Assembly (NCBI GenBank): GCA_035573675.1
Contig: DATMAB010000007.1
Span: 62,001 to 126,000, forward strand
Length of the DNA: 64,000 nt
Reading direction: 5' to 3'
Origin: Terriglobales bacterium
GTDB taxonomy: Bacteria; Acidobacteriota; Terriglobia; Terriglobales; Acidobacteriaceae
Positions within the stretch are counted from its first letter, which is position 1, and each line of letters begins with the position of its first letter. This document shows positions 1-7,766 of the stretch, piece by piece. A program made the translations under genes and the position numbers. The notes beneath the pieces were generated by a model. The model had not been told where the DNA came from. It saw nothing but the letters and a program-made list of their open reading frames with translations, and did not search any database.

Positions 1-1761
1 CGTCATGCCGAAGGGCGCCACCACCACCGGCTTGGGACAGAATTTGATGGCCTGCGTCATGCCCTGGAACTGGCGGATGGCGAGGTCCACGTCGTCCCAT
101 TCTTCTTCCTGTACCGCCATCAGCAGCAGCATGAGGTTCGCGCCTACGGAAAAGTGTGGCGCGTCGTTGGTGATGACGAAGGCGTCGAAGGCGTCGCCGG
201 GGCCGCCGGGCTTCAGCGCCTGGCTGACGAGCTGCACGATGTCGCCGCCCAAGGAGTTCATCTTGGAGTGGAATTCCAGGCAGCCGACACCGTCTCCCAA
301 ATCCACCAGCGAGCAGCCGGCGTTCTTCTTCACCACGCCGCGCGACTTCTTTACAACCTCCACTGACCACACGCCCGCCGGGACTTCCACGTCGCGGTAG
401 TCGCTCTTGGCCAAATCGAAATAGGAGCGACCGGAAGCGGCTGCAGCCGTGTCGGCATACCAGGACTTCTTGCCCGCGGCCAGCAGCTTCCTGGCGTTGG
501 CGGCGACCGGCTTGCCTTCCTTCTCCATGCGGGCAACGGTGGTTTCGACACCGGCGGCGTCCCACAGCTCGAACGGTCCCAGCTCCCAGTTGAAACCCAG
601 GCGCATGGCGCGGTCGATCTCGACGATGGAATCGGCGATCTCCCCGATGCGATTGGCCGAGTAGGTCCATAGCTCCGCGAGCGCGGTCCACAGGAACTGC
701 GCAGCTTTGTCCCTCGGATCCCCGGAAAGCAAGGTGCGCAGCCGTTCGGGCAGGCTCTCGAGGTTGCGCGCCATTTCGAGCGCCGCGAACTTTGGCTTCT
801 GCTGCGGGCGATACTCGAGCGTCTTCCAGTCCAGGCTGAGCCGCTCGTCGCCGTTAGCGCCCTTGGTTTTCTTGTAGAAGCCGCCGCCGGTCTTGTCGCC
901 CAGCCACTTGCGGTCAAGCATCTGCGTGAAAAACCCGGGGAGGGCCAGGTCACTGCGCTCGTCATGCACGTTCTCGGTCAGGTTGCGGACCACGTGCCCG
1001 AGAACGTCGAGTCCTACGAGGTCGATGGTGCGGAAGGTTGCCGAGCGCGGCCAACCGACCGCGGTGCCGGTGAGCGCGTCGACCTCTTCGATGGTCAGGT
1101 CCATCTCCTGCATCAGCCGCATGACGTTGAGCACCGAAAACGTCCCAATGCGGTTGGCGATGAAGTTCGGGGTATCCTTGGCGAAGACGATGCCCTTGCC
1201 CAGAACGACATCAGCGAAGTGGGTTACCGCGTCGAGCGCGGCGCGGTCCGTTTCCGGCGTGGGGATGATTTCCAACAAGCGCATGTAGCGCGGCGGGTTG
1301 AAGAAGTGCGTGCCGAACCAGTTGCGCCGGAAATCCTCGGAAAACCCCTCGGCGATCTTCGCCACCGGAAGCCCGCTGGTGTTGGTGGTGACGATGGCGC
1401 CCGGCCGCCGTGCAGCCTCTACCTTCTTCAGCAGTGCGCGCTTGATCTCCAGGTTCTCCGTGACCGCTTCGATGACCCAGTCGCAATCACGGATGCGCTC
1501 CAAGTCGTCTTCGAAGTTTCCGACCGTAACCAGGCGGGCCAGTGCAGGCTCAAAGAACGCCGCGGGCTTCGACTTCAGCGCCCCATCAAGTCCCGCTTGG
1601 GCGATCCTGTTCCGCGCCGCCGGTGGCGAGTTGGCCGGGGCATCCGGCGGAACGACATCCAGCAGCAGGGAAGGGATTCCGGCGTTGGCCAGATGGGCGG
1701 CAATCCGCGCCCCCATGGTGCCGGCTCCGAGTACCGCGACTTTATGAATGCGCTTATGCAT
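1..1761 (-). CDS. fadN: 3-hydroxyacyl-CoA dehydrogenase/enoyl-CoA hydratase, FadN type (3' end cut off by window)
   Basis: This is a fatty-acid beta-oxidation enzyme that oxidises 3-hydroxyacyl-CoA with NAD and hydrates enoyl-CoA in the cytosol. About 587 codons are present. The protein begins MHKRIHKVAVLGAGTMGA, a Rossmann NAD-binding loop, followed by the dehydrogenase core (FGTHFFNPPRYM, FIANRIGTF) and the start of a crotonase-like half (the DAPHFSVGANL region) that runs off the window. The dehydrogenase-first order matches FadN-type proteins of about 790 residues; FadB has the reverse order. The start is the ATG just before the GAGTMG loop. A promoter with a FadR-like operator lies about 260 bp upstream, which fits fatty-acid-responsive control. 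The family is secure; the exact orthology is inferred. Confidence 0.9.
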   Translation of the reverse strand, partial: MHKRIHKVAVLGAGTMGARIAAHLANAGIPSLLLDVVPPDAPANSPPAARNRIAQAGLDGALKSKPAAFFEPALARLVTVGNFEDDLERIRDCDWVIEAVTENLEIKRALLKKVEAARRPGAIVTTNTSGLPVAKIAEGFSEDFRRNWFGTHFFNPPRYMRLLEIIPTPETDRAALDAVTHFADVVLGKGIVFAKDTPNFIANRIGTFSVLNVMRLMQEMDLTIEEVDALTGTAVGWPRSATFRTIDLVGLDVLGHVVRNLTENVHDERSDLALPGFFTQMLDRKWLGDKTGGGFYKKTKGANGDERLSLDWKTLEYRPQQKPKFAALEMARNLESLPERLRTLLSGDPRDKAAQFLWTALAELWTYSANRIGEIADSIVEIDRAMRLGFNWELGPFELWDAAGVETTVARMEKEGKPVAANARKLLAAGKKSWYADTAAAASGRSYFDLAKSDYRDVEVPAGVWSVEVVKKSRGVVKKNAGCSLVDLGDGVGCLEFHSKMNSLGGDIVQLVSQALKPGGPGDAFDAFVITNDAPHFSVGANLMLLLMAVQEEEWDDVDLAIRQFQGMTQAIKFCPKPVVVAPFGMT

Positions 1762-1900
1762 AGGAACAGAAGGCAGTCGATGAAACCAAACCGCTGGGAC
1801 AGCGCGACGTTCGGACAAAAATCGTAGCAGCTTCGATAAGACATCGCTGCGGAGGCAGGCAAGAGAAGAAGCAGGAGCCGGTCATTGGTTCACCCTCCTC

Positions 1901-1918
1901 CGGGCCCCCGGGGGCCCG
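1901..1918. other. 18-bp perfect GC palindrome in the fad leader
   Basis: CGGGCCCCC followed directly by its reverse complement. It lies inside the roughly 260-nt untranslated leader between the FadR-type promoter and the fadN-like start. No coding potential is convincing in this leader. It could form a very stable RNA hairpin or be a protein site; the function is unknown. Confidence 0.4.
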
Positions 1919-2025
1919 TGGCCGCCCGGCCGACCCATAAGACCGGGCCAAAAGACTGCGGCGCGCGCCGCAGTGGATTTCGGGGGTGAGGATGGCAGCG
2001 GCGCGCGCCCTATCAGATTGGTGGT

Positions 2026-2055
2026 ATAGTACTGAATGAGCATTCATTCAGTCAA
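2026..2055 (-). promoter_or_regulatory. Sigma-70-like promoter of the fad gene
   Basis: On the minus strand a -35 box TTGACT (2055-2050) and a -10 box TACTAT (2031-2026) are separated by 18 bp. The spacer is almost entirely the 22-bp FadR-like palindrome. Transcription would start near 2018 and run into the beta-oxidation gene at 1761. The rest of the 394-bp gap between the divergent genes shows no gene, only a GC palindrome at 1901-1918. Confidence 0.7.
2031..2052. promoter_or_regulatory. FadR (TetR-family, Bacillus type) operator
   Basis: A perfect inverted repeat: half-site ACTGAATGA, spacer GCAT, half-site TCATTCAGT. The TGAATGA-N4-TCATTCA core is the form I recall for operators of the acyl-CoA-responsive TetR-family FadR of Bacillus subtilis. 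It sits between -35 and -10 of the promoter reading into a FadN-type gene, so a bound repressor would block RNA polymerase. No fadR gene is in the window. Confidence 0.75.
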
Positions 2056-2155
2056 GCGAATTCGTTACTTCCGGCCCCCGCTGGTGACCCCGGAACCCGG
2101 AAGTAATCTTTCGCCAGCCGAAGAGTAGGAGCATCCTAAGGGTAGGCAGGGGACC

Positions 2156-3061
2156 ATGGCTTTCCGGGTCGCACGCGCGCTCGAAGCCTTTTGGAGGACG
2201 CTCACCCGTCCGGTCACGGAGATCGCTCGTTTCCAAAGCGTACCAGCCATCGGGGTGGCGCTGGGCGGCGGGTTCGCCCGCGGCTTGGCTCACATCGGCG
2301 TGCTCAAGGTGCTGGAGGCGGAGCGCATTCCCATCCGTTATCTGGCGGGCACCAGTGTGGGCGCGCTGTTGGGCGCCATCTACGCCAGCGGCGTCCCGTT
2401 GCGCGACATGGAGACCGTCGCCCATTCGGTGCGCTGGAAGGATTTCGCCCGCTGGACCATCTCCCGCCACGGCCTGGCCTCGAACGACCGCATGATCCCC
2501 TTCCTGCAGAAGGTTCTGCGTGTGCAGAACTTTGAGGAACTGGAAGTACCGCTGGCAATCGTGGCCACCGACTTCCAAAGCGGCGCACCGGTGGTCTTCC
2601 GTTCCGGCCCGCTGATTCCGGCGATCCGCGCCAGTTGCGCGTACCCGGGCGTGTTCGTGCCGGTGGAGGTCAATGGCCGACTGATGGTGGATGGCCTGCT
2701 GGCCTACTCTGTGCCCACCGTGCCCCTGCGCCAAATGGGCGCCGAGCGCGTCATCGGCTCGCACTTGCGGGCCAGTTGGGTGGGCAAGGATGGCCCGCAG
2801 CATGTGCTGGAGATCATCGCGCAATGTTTCTCCATCGCTCAGAACAAGATGAGTGCGGAGTGGAGAGCCGCGGCCGACCTGATCCTCGAGCCGGACGTCG
2901 CCGGCTTTGCGCATGACGCCTTCGAACGCGCCGGCGAACTCATCCGCCGCGGCGAAGAGGCCACCCGCCCGGCGCTGGCGCAGATCCGCGCCTGGCTTGC
3001 TGCACCTCAGGCCACTCCCGCAGCCGCTAAGCCGGCGCCGGCACCGGCCTCTGCCAAGTAG
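2156..3061 (+). CDS. Patatin-like phospholipase family protein (RssA-like)
   Basis: A 301-residue lipid acyl hydrolase using a Ser-Asp dyad. The oxyanion-hole motif GGGFARG is near residue 37, the nucleophile elbow GTSVG near residue 65, and the catalytic Asp is in the VDGLLAYSVP motif near residue 181. This is the complete short bacterial RssA-type patatin domain. The C-terminus ends in a low-complexity Ala/Pro tail. No signal peptide is seen, so a cytosolic or peripheral membrane location is likely. The ATG is preceded by a purine-rich AGGGG. It is divergent from the beta-oxidation gene, so shared lipid-turnover control is plausible but unproven. The natural substrate is unknown. Confidence 0.85.
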   Translation: MAFRVARALEAFWRTLTRPVTEIARFQSVPAIGVALGGGFARGLAHIGVLKVLEAERIPIRYLAGTSVGALLGAIYASGVPLRDMETVAHSVRWKDFARWTISRHGLASNDRMIPFLQKVLRVQNFEELEVPLAIVATDFQSGAPVVFRSGPLIPAIRASCAYPGVFVPVEVNGRLMVDGLLAYSVPTVPLRQMGAERVIGSHLRASWVGKDGPQHVLEIIAQCFSIAQNKMSAEWRAAADLILEPDVAGFAHDAFERAGELIRRGEEATRPALAQIRAWLAAPQATPAAAKPAPAPASAK

Positions 3062-3075
3062 CGCAGGGACGAGAT

Positions 3076-3093
3076 TGCACCGAAAATGGTGCA
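3076..3093. other. Small stem-loop after the patatin gene
   Basis: TGCACC, loop GAAAAT, GGTGCA: a perfect 6-bp stem 15 bp past the patatin stop. No T-run follows, so it is not a clear intrinsic terminator. Confidence 0.3.
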
Positions 3094-3113
3094 CTCCCCG
3101 CGCGTTTCCTTCG

Positions 3114-3143
3114 TTGACCGCATTTCCGGGGCCCGGTTACACT
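3114..3143 (+). promoter_or_regulatory. Predicted sigma-70 promoter for the GAF/transketolase operon
   Basis: TTGACC (3114-3119), 18-bp spacer, TACACT (3138-3143). The predicted start site near 3150 lies about 30 nt before the TTG start of the GAF gene. Confidence 0.5.
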
Positions 3144-3179
3144 AAAGTCGTTCCCTGAAAATTCCAACAGGATCAGCGC

Positions 3180-3791
3180 TTGAAACGCTACCGTTCCCCA
3201 CGCGAAGTCCTCGCTGACGTCGAACGTGTGCTTGCCGCGCGGCCTAGCGCCACAGCACACGCGTCGCCGCTCGATGAGATTGTCGAGCAGCTCCACGACG
3301 CCCGCCATTATTTCTGGATCGGCATCTACCTGGTCGTGGGCGAGCAGGTGGTGCGCCAGGCCTTTCGTGGTCCCGTGCCGCCCTGCCACGCCTTCGCATT
3401 CGGCGTAGGCAACGTCGGCACCACCGGCCAGAGCGGCATCCTCAAGGTGATTCCCGACGTTTCCCAGGACCCTACCTACAGCATGTGCTTCCTGGAGACC
3501 AAATCGGAGATCGTGGTTCCCATCAAGCTGGGCGGGAAGGTCTTGGGCGTGATCGACGTGGAAAGCGACCGCGAGAACGCCTTCGGCAAGACCGACCGCG
3601 TGCTGCTGGAAGAGGTCGCCGATCGCCTGGCGCGTTTCCTCACAAAGTCCGGCCGGTACCTTCTGCGCCACGCTCGCGAGTCGGCGACGGCTTCCAACAG
3701 TCCCGTGCGCGCCTATCCGGCCAGCGCCGAGAAGGCCGTGAAATCTTCCGGCGGACGTCGCGCCGCCGCAGGAGCGGGAACGCGTTCATGA
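3180..3791 (+). CDS. GAF domain protein, fRMsr-like
   Basis: A 203-residue soluble protein with one GAF domain (about residues 28-150) and a basic low-complexity tail. The layout resembles free methionine-(R)-sulfoxide reductase: Cys69 sits in PPCHAFAFGVG and Cys103 in YSMCFLETKSEIVVPI, corresponding to the resolving and catalytic cysteines of that family. The third family cysteine is replaced (GNVGTTG instead of GVCGTA). Either a reductase or a non-catalytic sensor is possible. The start is a TTG preceded by a plausible promoter. The stop overlaps the ATG of the transketolase gene by 4 bp (ATGA), so the two are translationally coupled. Confidence 0.75.
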   Translation: MKRYRSPREVLADVERVLAARPSATAHASPLDEIVEQLHDARHYFWIGIYLVVGEQVVRQAFRGPVPPCHAFAFGVGNVGTTGQSGILKVIPDVSQDPTYSMCFLETKSEIVVPIKLGGKVLGVIDVESDRENAFGKTDRVLLEEVADRLARFLTKSGRYLLRHARESATASNSPVRAYPASAEKAVKSSGGRRAAAGAGTRS

Positions 3792-4627
3792 GCGCATCAC
3801 AGCCCCAGTCCATCGCGGAACTCCAGCGCATCGCCAACCGCATGCGCATCGAAATCATCCGCATGCTGGGCGCGGCGGGCAGCGGCCATCCCGGCGGCTC
3901 GCTCTCCAAGGTCGAGCTGCTGGTGGCGCTCTACTTCCGCGTGCTGCGTCACGATCCCAAGGACCCGGCGTGGCGCGAGCGCGACCGCTTCATTCTCTCC
4001 AACGGGCACAGTTGCCCGGTGCTCTATGCCACGTACGCCGAGACCGGCTACATCGACCCCGCTTTGCTGATGACGCTGCGGAAGCTGGGCTCGCCCCTGC
4101 AGGGCCACCCGGACAAGCGCATGCTCCCTATTCTGGAAGCGTCCACCGGCTCGCTCGGTCAGGGCCTTTCCATCGGCGTCGGGGCGGCGCTGGCGGCGCG
4201 GCTCGACCAGCTTGACTACCACACCTTCGTCCTGGTCGGCGACGGCGAAGTGCAGGAAGGGCAGATCTGGGAAGCGGCCATGTTCGCCGGCCACCAGAAG
4301 CTGCAAAACCTGACCTGCATCGTGGATTACAACAAGATCCAGCTCGATGACTTCGTCACTAACATCATCGATTTGGAGCCGCTGGTGGAGAAATTCCGCG
4401 CCTTCAACTGGACCACGGTCGAGATCGATGGCCACGACTTCGCGCAGGTGATTCCTGCGCTGGAGCGGGCGCGCGCCAATACCAGCGGCCGACCCACGGC
4501 CATCATCGCCCACACCGTGAAGGGCAAGGGCGTCTCATTCATGGAGAACGTGGTGGAATGGCACGGCGTGGCCCCCAAGCCGGACCAGGTGGAGGCCGCC
4601 GTCGCGGAGCTCGAGGCAAAGTTCTAG
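3788..4627 (+). CDS. Transketolase, N-terminal (TPP-binding) subunit
   Basis: A 279-residue half-transketolase carrying the pyrophosphate-binding half of the thiamine-diphosphate site. Motifs: SGHPGGSLS near residue 31, ILSNGHSCPVLYA, STGSLGQGLSIGVG, and the GDGEVQEGQIWEA metal-binding motif. With the downstream C-terminal half it would transfer two-carbon units in the pentose phosphate pathway in the cytosol. The start is the ATG overlapping the GAF stop. The frame is open far upstream, but that part is antisense-like read-through in the GAF gene. Split transketolases are known in archaea and several bacterial phyla. Confidence 0.92.
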   Translation: MSASQPQSIAELQRIANRMRIEIIRMLGAAGSGHPGGSLSKVELLVALYFRVLRHDPKDPAWRERDRFILSNGHSCPVLYATYAETGYIDPALLMTLRKLGSPLQGHPDKRMLPILEASTGSLGQGLSIGVGAALAARLDQLDYHTFVLVGDGEVQEGQIWEAAMFAGHQKLQNLTCIVDYNKIQLDDFVTNIIDLEPLVEKFRAFNWTTVEIDGHDFAQVIPALERARANTSGRPTAIIAHTVKGKGVSFMENVVEWHGVAPKPDQVEAAVAELEAKF

Positions 4628-4648
4628 TGCACGGGAGTCGGCTGTAGA

Positions 4649-4666
4649 GACGTTGCTTGCAACGTC
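4649..4666. repeat. GACGTTGC inverted repeat (dispersed palindrome, copy 1)
   Basis: GACGTTGC, TT, GCAACGTC preceded by TGTAGA. It lies between the two transketolase halves. A related palindrome with the same layout and GTCTCTAC flank occurs at 51775-51796, indicating a dispersed hairpin family. Confidence 0.6.
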
Positions 4667-4672
4667 GCAATT

Positions 4673-4707
4673 CCAGAGCTAGCAGCCAGGAGCTAGAAGC
4701 TATCATG
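4673..4707. repeat. Heptamer array 1
   Basis: Five 7-bp units in phase, of the type CCAGAGC, TAGCAGC, TAGAAGC. The last unit contains the ATG of the transketolase C-terminal gene (4705), so the array takes the place of its leader. Confidence 0.6.
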
Positions 4708-5685
4708 GAAGCGACCGCCGCCATGAAGACGGGGACCAAATTCGAGCTGAAGATGGGCGCGGCCACCCGCGAAGCCTACGGGCAGGCGCTGGTGGAGTTG
4801 GGCCGGGAGAACCCCAACATCGTCGTGCTCGACGCCGACCTGGCCAAGTCCACCTACAGCGCCAAGTTCGGCAAGGAGTTTCCCGACCGCTTCTGGACCG
4901 TCGGCATCGCCGAGGCCAACATGGTGGGGATTGCCGGCGGCCTCGCCCTGCAGGGCAAGATCCCCTTCGCATCCTCGTTTGCCGTTTTCCTCACCAACAA
5001 GGGGTTTGACCAGTTGCGCATGAGCATCGCCTATCCGCGCGTCAACGCCAAGTTCTGCGGCTCGCACGGCGGCATCTCCATCGGCGAGGACGGTCCCAGC
5101 CAGCAGTCGGTCGAGGATATCGCGCTCATGTGCGGTCTGGCGGGGTTCGTGGTACTGGTGCCGGCCGACGAGTTCTCAGCCCGCGCCCTGGTCCGCCGCA
5201 TGGCCGAGCATGTGGGCCCGGCGTACATGCGCACCGGGCGTGCCAAGTCACCCATCATTTACGGTCCGGCGGACACCTTCGAGATCGGCAAAGCCAAGGT
5301 CCACGGCCGTGGCCGCGACGTGGCTATCGTCTCCTGCGGTTACGAACTGCAGTACGCGCTGCGCGCGCAGCACATGCTGGAAGAAGAAAGCATCGCCGCG
5401 CGCGTCATCGACATGCACACCATCAAGCCGCTCGACGAGGCTGCGATCGCGCAGGCTGCGGCAGAGTGCGGCGCCATCGTCACCGCTGAGGAGCACCTGC
5501 TCGACGGCGGACTCGGGTCGCAGGTGGCGCGCGCCGTGGCCCGCACCACACCCGTGCCCATGGAGTTCGTCGGCATCCAAAACACCTATGCGGAATCGGC
5601 CACTCCCGACCAGCTCATGGAAAAGTACGGGTTGACCGCGCCCTACATCGTCAAGGCCGTGCACGAAGTGCTGAAGCGGAAGTAG
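4705..5685 (+). CDS. Transketolase, C-terminal (pyrimidine-binding) subunit
   Basis: A 326-residue partner of the upstream subunit. It has the pyrimidine-binding transketolase domain (NIVVLDADLAKST, then FWTVGIAEANMVGIAGGLA with the catalytic-type Glu) followed by the C-terminal transketolase domain (YELQYALRAQ and MHTIKPLDE). Together the two halves form one active enzyme. The gap between them is 77 bp and is filled by a palindrome and a heptamer array. The ATG at 4705 is preferred; an in-frame ATG at 4723 is an alternative, as neither has an ideal ribosome-binding site. Confidence 0.92.
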   Translation: MEATAAMKTGTKFELKMGAATREAYGQALVELGRENPNIVVLDADLAKSTYSAKFGKEFPDRFWTVGIAEANMVGIAGGLALQGKIPFASSFAVFLTNKGFDQLRMSIAYPRVNAKFCGSHGGISIGEDGPSQQSVEDIALMCGLAGFVVLVPADEFSARALVRRMAEHVGPAYMRTGRAKSPIIYGPADTFEIGKAKVHGRGRDVAIVSCGYELQYALRAQHMLEEESIAARVIDMHTIKPLDEAAIAQAAAECGAIVTAEEHLLDGGLGSQVARAVARTTPVPMEFVGIQNTYAESATPDQLMEKYGLTAPYIVKAVHEVLKRK

Positions 5686-5791
5686 AGCGGTTGGGTAGAG
5701 CCGGCCTTCAGGTGTGCGCGATTACAATCCTCTCGGTCGTGTTACCTTGGTGTCCTTGTGTTGCATTGTCTTGTCGTGCAGGTGAGTCTGG

Positions 5792-6307
5792 ATGAGACTT
5801 GGACTTCATGCTGTCGCCCTGACTGCCGTTCTGCTTCTGCCGCTGGCTGCCGAGGCTCAGCGCGCGGTCATCCTGGTGCGGCACGCCGAAAAGCGCTACA
5901 ACTCCGATGAACCCGCCGTGCCGCTCTCTGAGAAAGGCGACGCTCGCGCCCGAGCGCTGGCGGATCTGTTGAAAGATGCCGGCATTACGGCCATCTATTC
6001 CACGCGCACCATCCGCACCCAGCGCACGGTCGCGCCCCTGGCCCGGGAACTGGGCTTGAAGGTCACTCTAGCCGATCAAAGAGAGCCGAAGGAACTCATC
6101 GAGCGCATCCGCAAGGATCAGCCCAACGGCGTCGTGCTCATCGTCGGCCACGCCAACACCGTTCCGCAGCTATTGCGCGCTCTGGGCGACACCGAGGAAG
6201 TCGACATTCCCTCCAGCGAATACGACAACCTTTTTGTCGTCATTCCCAACGAATCGGCCAAACCCACGGTTCTGCGCCTGCGCTATCCCATCAAGGAAGC
6301 CCACTAG
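5792..6307 (+). CDS. Secreted histidine phosphatase superfamily protein
   Basis: A 171-residue member of the phosphoglycerate mutase/SixA-like branch. A signal peptide (MRLGLHAVALTAVLLLPLAAEA) is followed at once by the LVRHAEK motif with the phospho-accepting His, then YSTRTIRTQRT and the second catalytic His in VLIVGHANT. Export to the periplasm is predicted. The substrate is unknown. The gene ends tail-to-tail with the MFS gene, overlapping by 4 bp. Confidence 0.85.
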   Translation: MRLGLHAVALTAVLLLPLAAEAQRAVILVRHAEKRYNSDEPAVPLSEKGDARARALADLLKDAGITAIYSTRTIRTQRTVAPLARELGLKVTLADQREPKELIERIRKDQPNGVVLIVGHANTVPQLLRALGDTEEVDIPSSEYDNLFVVIPNESAKPTVLRLRYPIKEAH

Positions 6308-7701
6308 TCCAGGCACCTCAGCTCCGGCCGCATGAAGTAGAGAAAGAGGGTCACGATCAGCGCCAGGGCGGACATGGCCGCGATCGCCACCGGCGCGGTC
6401 ATCACTCCGGCCAGCGACCCAGCGATCAGGCTGCCCACAGGCGCAAATCCCAGGAAGGCCGTGGCGTACATGCTCATCACGCGCCCCCGCATCTCTTCCC
6501 GCGAAAGATGTTGCAGCAGCGAGTTCACTGTGGCCACCATCAGGATCATGCTGTAGCCGGCCACCAACTGCAGCGCCAGCGAAAGCGCGAACCAGCGCGA
6601 GAACGAGAACAGGATGACGGAGGCCAGGAACACCGTTCCCCAGGCGGTGACGAACCGTCCCCTCCGCCACACCCGTCCCCGCCAGGCCACGGTGACGGCG
6701 CCGAAAAAGGCGCCCAGCCCGCTGGCCGCCATCAGCAGACCCAGCCCGCGCTCGCCTACGCCCAGGATGTCCCGCGCGAACAGCGGCAGGAACATCAGGT
6801 AGGGGACGCCGAAGATGCTGGCCAGCCCCACCAGCGTCACCAGCATGAGCATGGAGCGCTGTCCGAACAGGTAGCGGAAGCCCTCGCCCAGCTTCTCCAG
6901 CATTCCGGCCCCGTCATCGTTGGCCGCGGCCGGCGGGTATTCCATGCGGGCCAGTGCCACCAGCACCGCCAGGAAGCTCAGACCGTTGAGGAAGAAATTG
7001 CCCGCCACGCCGAACCAGGCCATGGCAAATCCGCCCAGGGTCGGCCCGATCACGCGCGACATGTTGAACTGCGCCGAGTTCAGCGCGATGGCGTTGGTCA
7101 GGTCCTTGCGCGGCACCAGTTGCGGCACCAGCGCCTGGTAGCTGGGCGCGTTCAGGGACATGGCCACTCCGGTGGCGAAGGCCAGCAGCAGAATCTCCGG
7201 CAGGTTGACGACCTTGAACCAGGTCAGTGCGGCGAGCACGAAGGCGAAGACCATCATCGCCGCCTGCGTGCGCATCAGCAGCCGCCGGCGATCCATCTGG
7301 TCGGCGATCACGCCGCCCAGCAGCGTGAACACCAGCATGGGCGCCGAGGAGGCGAAGCCCACCACGCCCAGCCAGAACGCGGAATTGGAGAGCTCCAGCA
7401 CCAGCCAGCCCTGGGCCACGTTCTGCATCCAGGTGCCGATGTTGGAGAGGAAGTTGCCCGTCCAGAACAGGCGGAAGTTGCGGTGCCGCAACGCGCTCGC
7501 CATGCGCGTCATGGCGAGCGAAACCGGCGGAAGCTGCGGCGCGACCGGTTCTTCCACCGCCACGCCGCCGAGAGGGCCCTGGGCGGCGACGCCGTTCAGC
7601 GCGACTCCGTCGCCTTCCACGGCGCTGGATGCGGCGTGTTCCCTCGCGGGGCTCGCGTCGCTCGCCGCTTCCGGCTCAGTCGTCTTCATCGCCTCGGTCA
7701 T
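6304..7701 (-). CDS. MFS transporter, EntS/MFS_3 type
   Basis: A 465-residue inner-membrane permease with about 12 hydrophobic segments after a 65-residue polar N-terminus. Motifs include WTGNFLSNIGTWMQNVAQGW and the loop GGVIADQMDRRRLL, typical of the EntS-like drug or siderophore exporter branch. The substrate is unknown. Two starts are possible: ATG at 7701, or the in-frame ATG at 7689, which has GAGG at a better distance. A TATAAA box directly abuts 7701, which favours the inner start. It is divergent from the M28 peptidase with only 65 bp between. Confidence 0.85.
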   Translation of the reverse strand: MTEAMKTTEPEAASDASPAREHAASSAVEGDGVALNGVAAQGPLGGVAVEEPVAPQLPPVSLAMTRMASALRHRNFRLFWTGNFLSNIGTWMQNVAQGWLVLELSNSAFWLGVVGFASSAPMLVFTLLGGVIADQMDRRRLLMRTQAAMMVFAFVLAALTWFKVVNLPEILLLAFATGVAMSLNAPSYQALVPQLVPRKDLTNAIALNSAQFNMSRVIGPTLGGFAMAWFGVAGNFFLNGLSFLAVLVALARMEYPPAAANDDGAGMLEKLGEGFRYLFGQRSMLMLVTLVGLASIFGVPYLMFLPLFARDILGVGERGLGLLMAASGLGAFFGAVTVAWRGRVWRRGRFVTAWGTVFLASVILFSFSRWFALSLALQLVAGYSMILMVATVNSLLQHLSREEMRGRVMSMYATAFLGFAPVGSLIAGSLAGVMTAPVAIAAMSALALIVTLFLYFMRPELRCLD

Positions 7702-7766
7702 TTATAGTTTAAGCGGTGCACTTCCGCGGCGCGTATTGTCGGCGCCGTTACGCCTCAGGAGATTGG

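Noticed and set aside
1754-2047. A 97-codon frame on the minus strand in the fad leader
   Set aside because: No ribosome-binding site and no protein-like pattern; it overlaps the operator and the start of the downstream gene.
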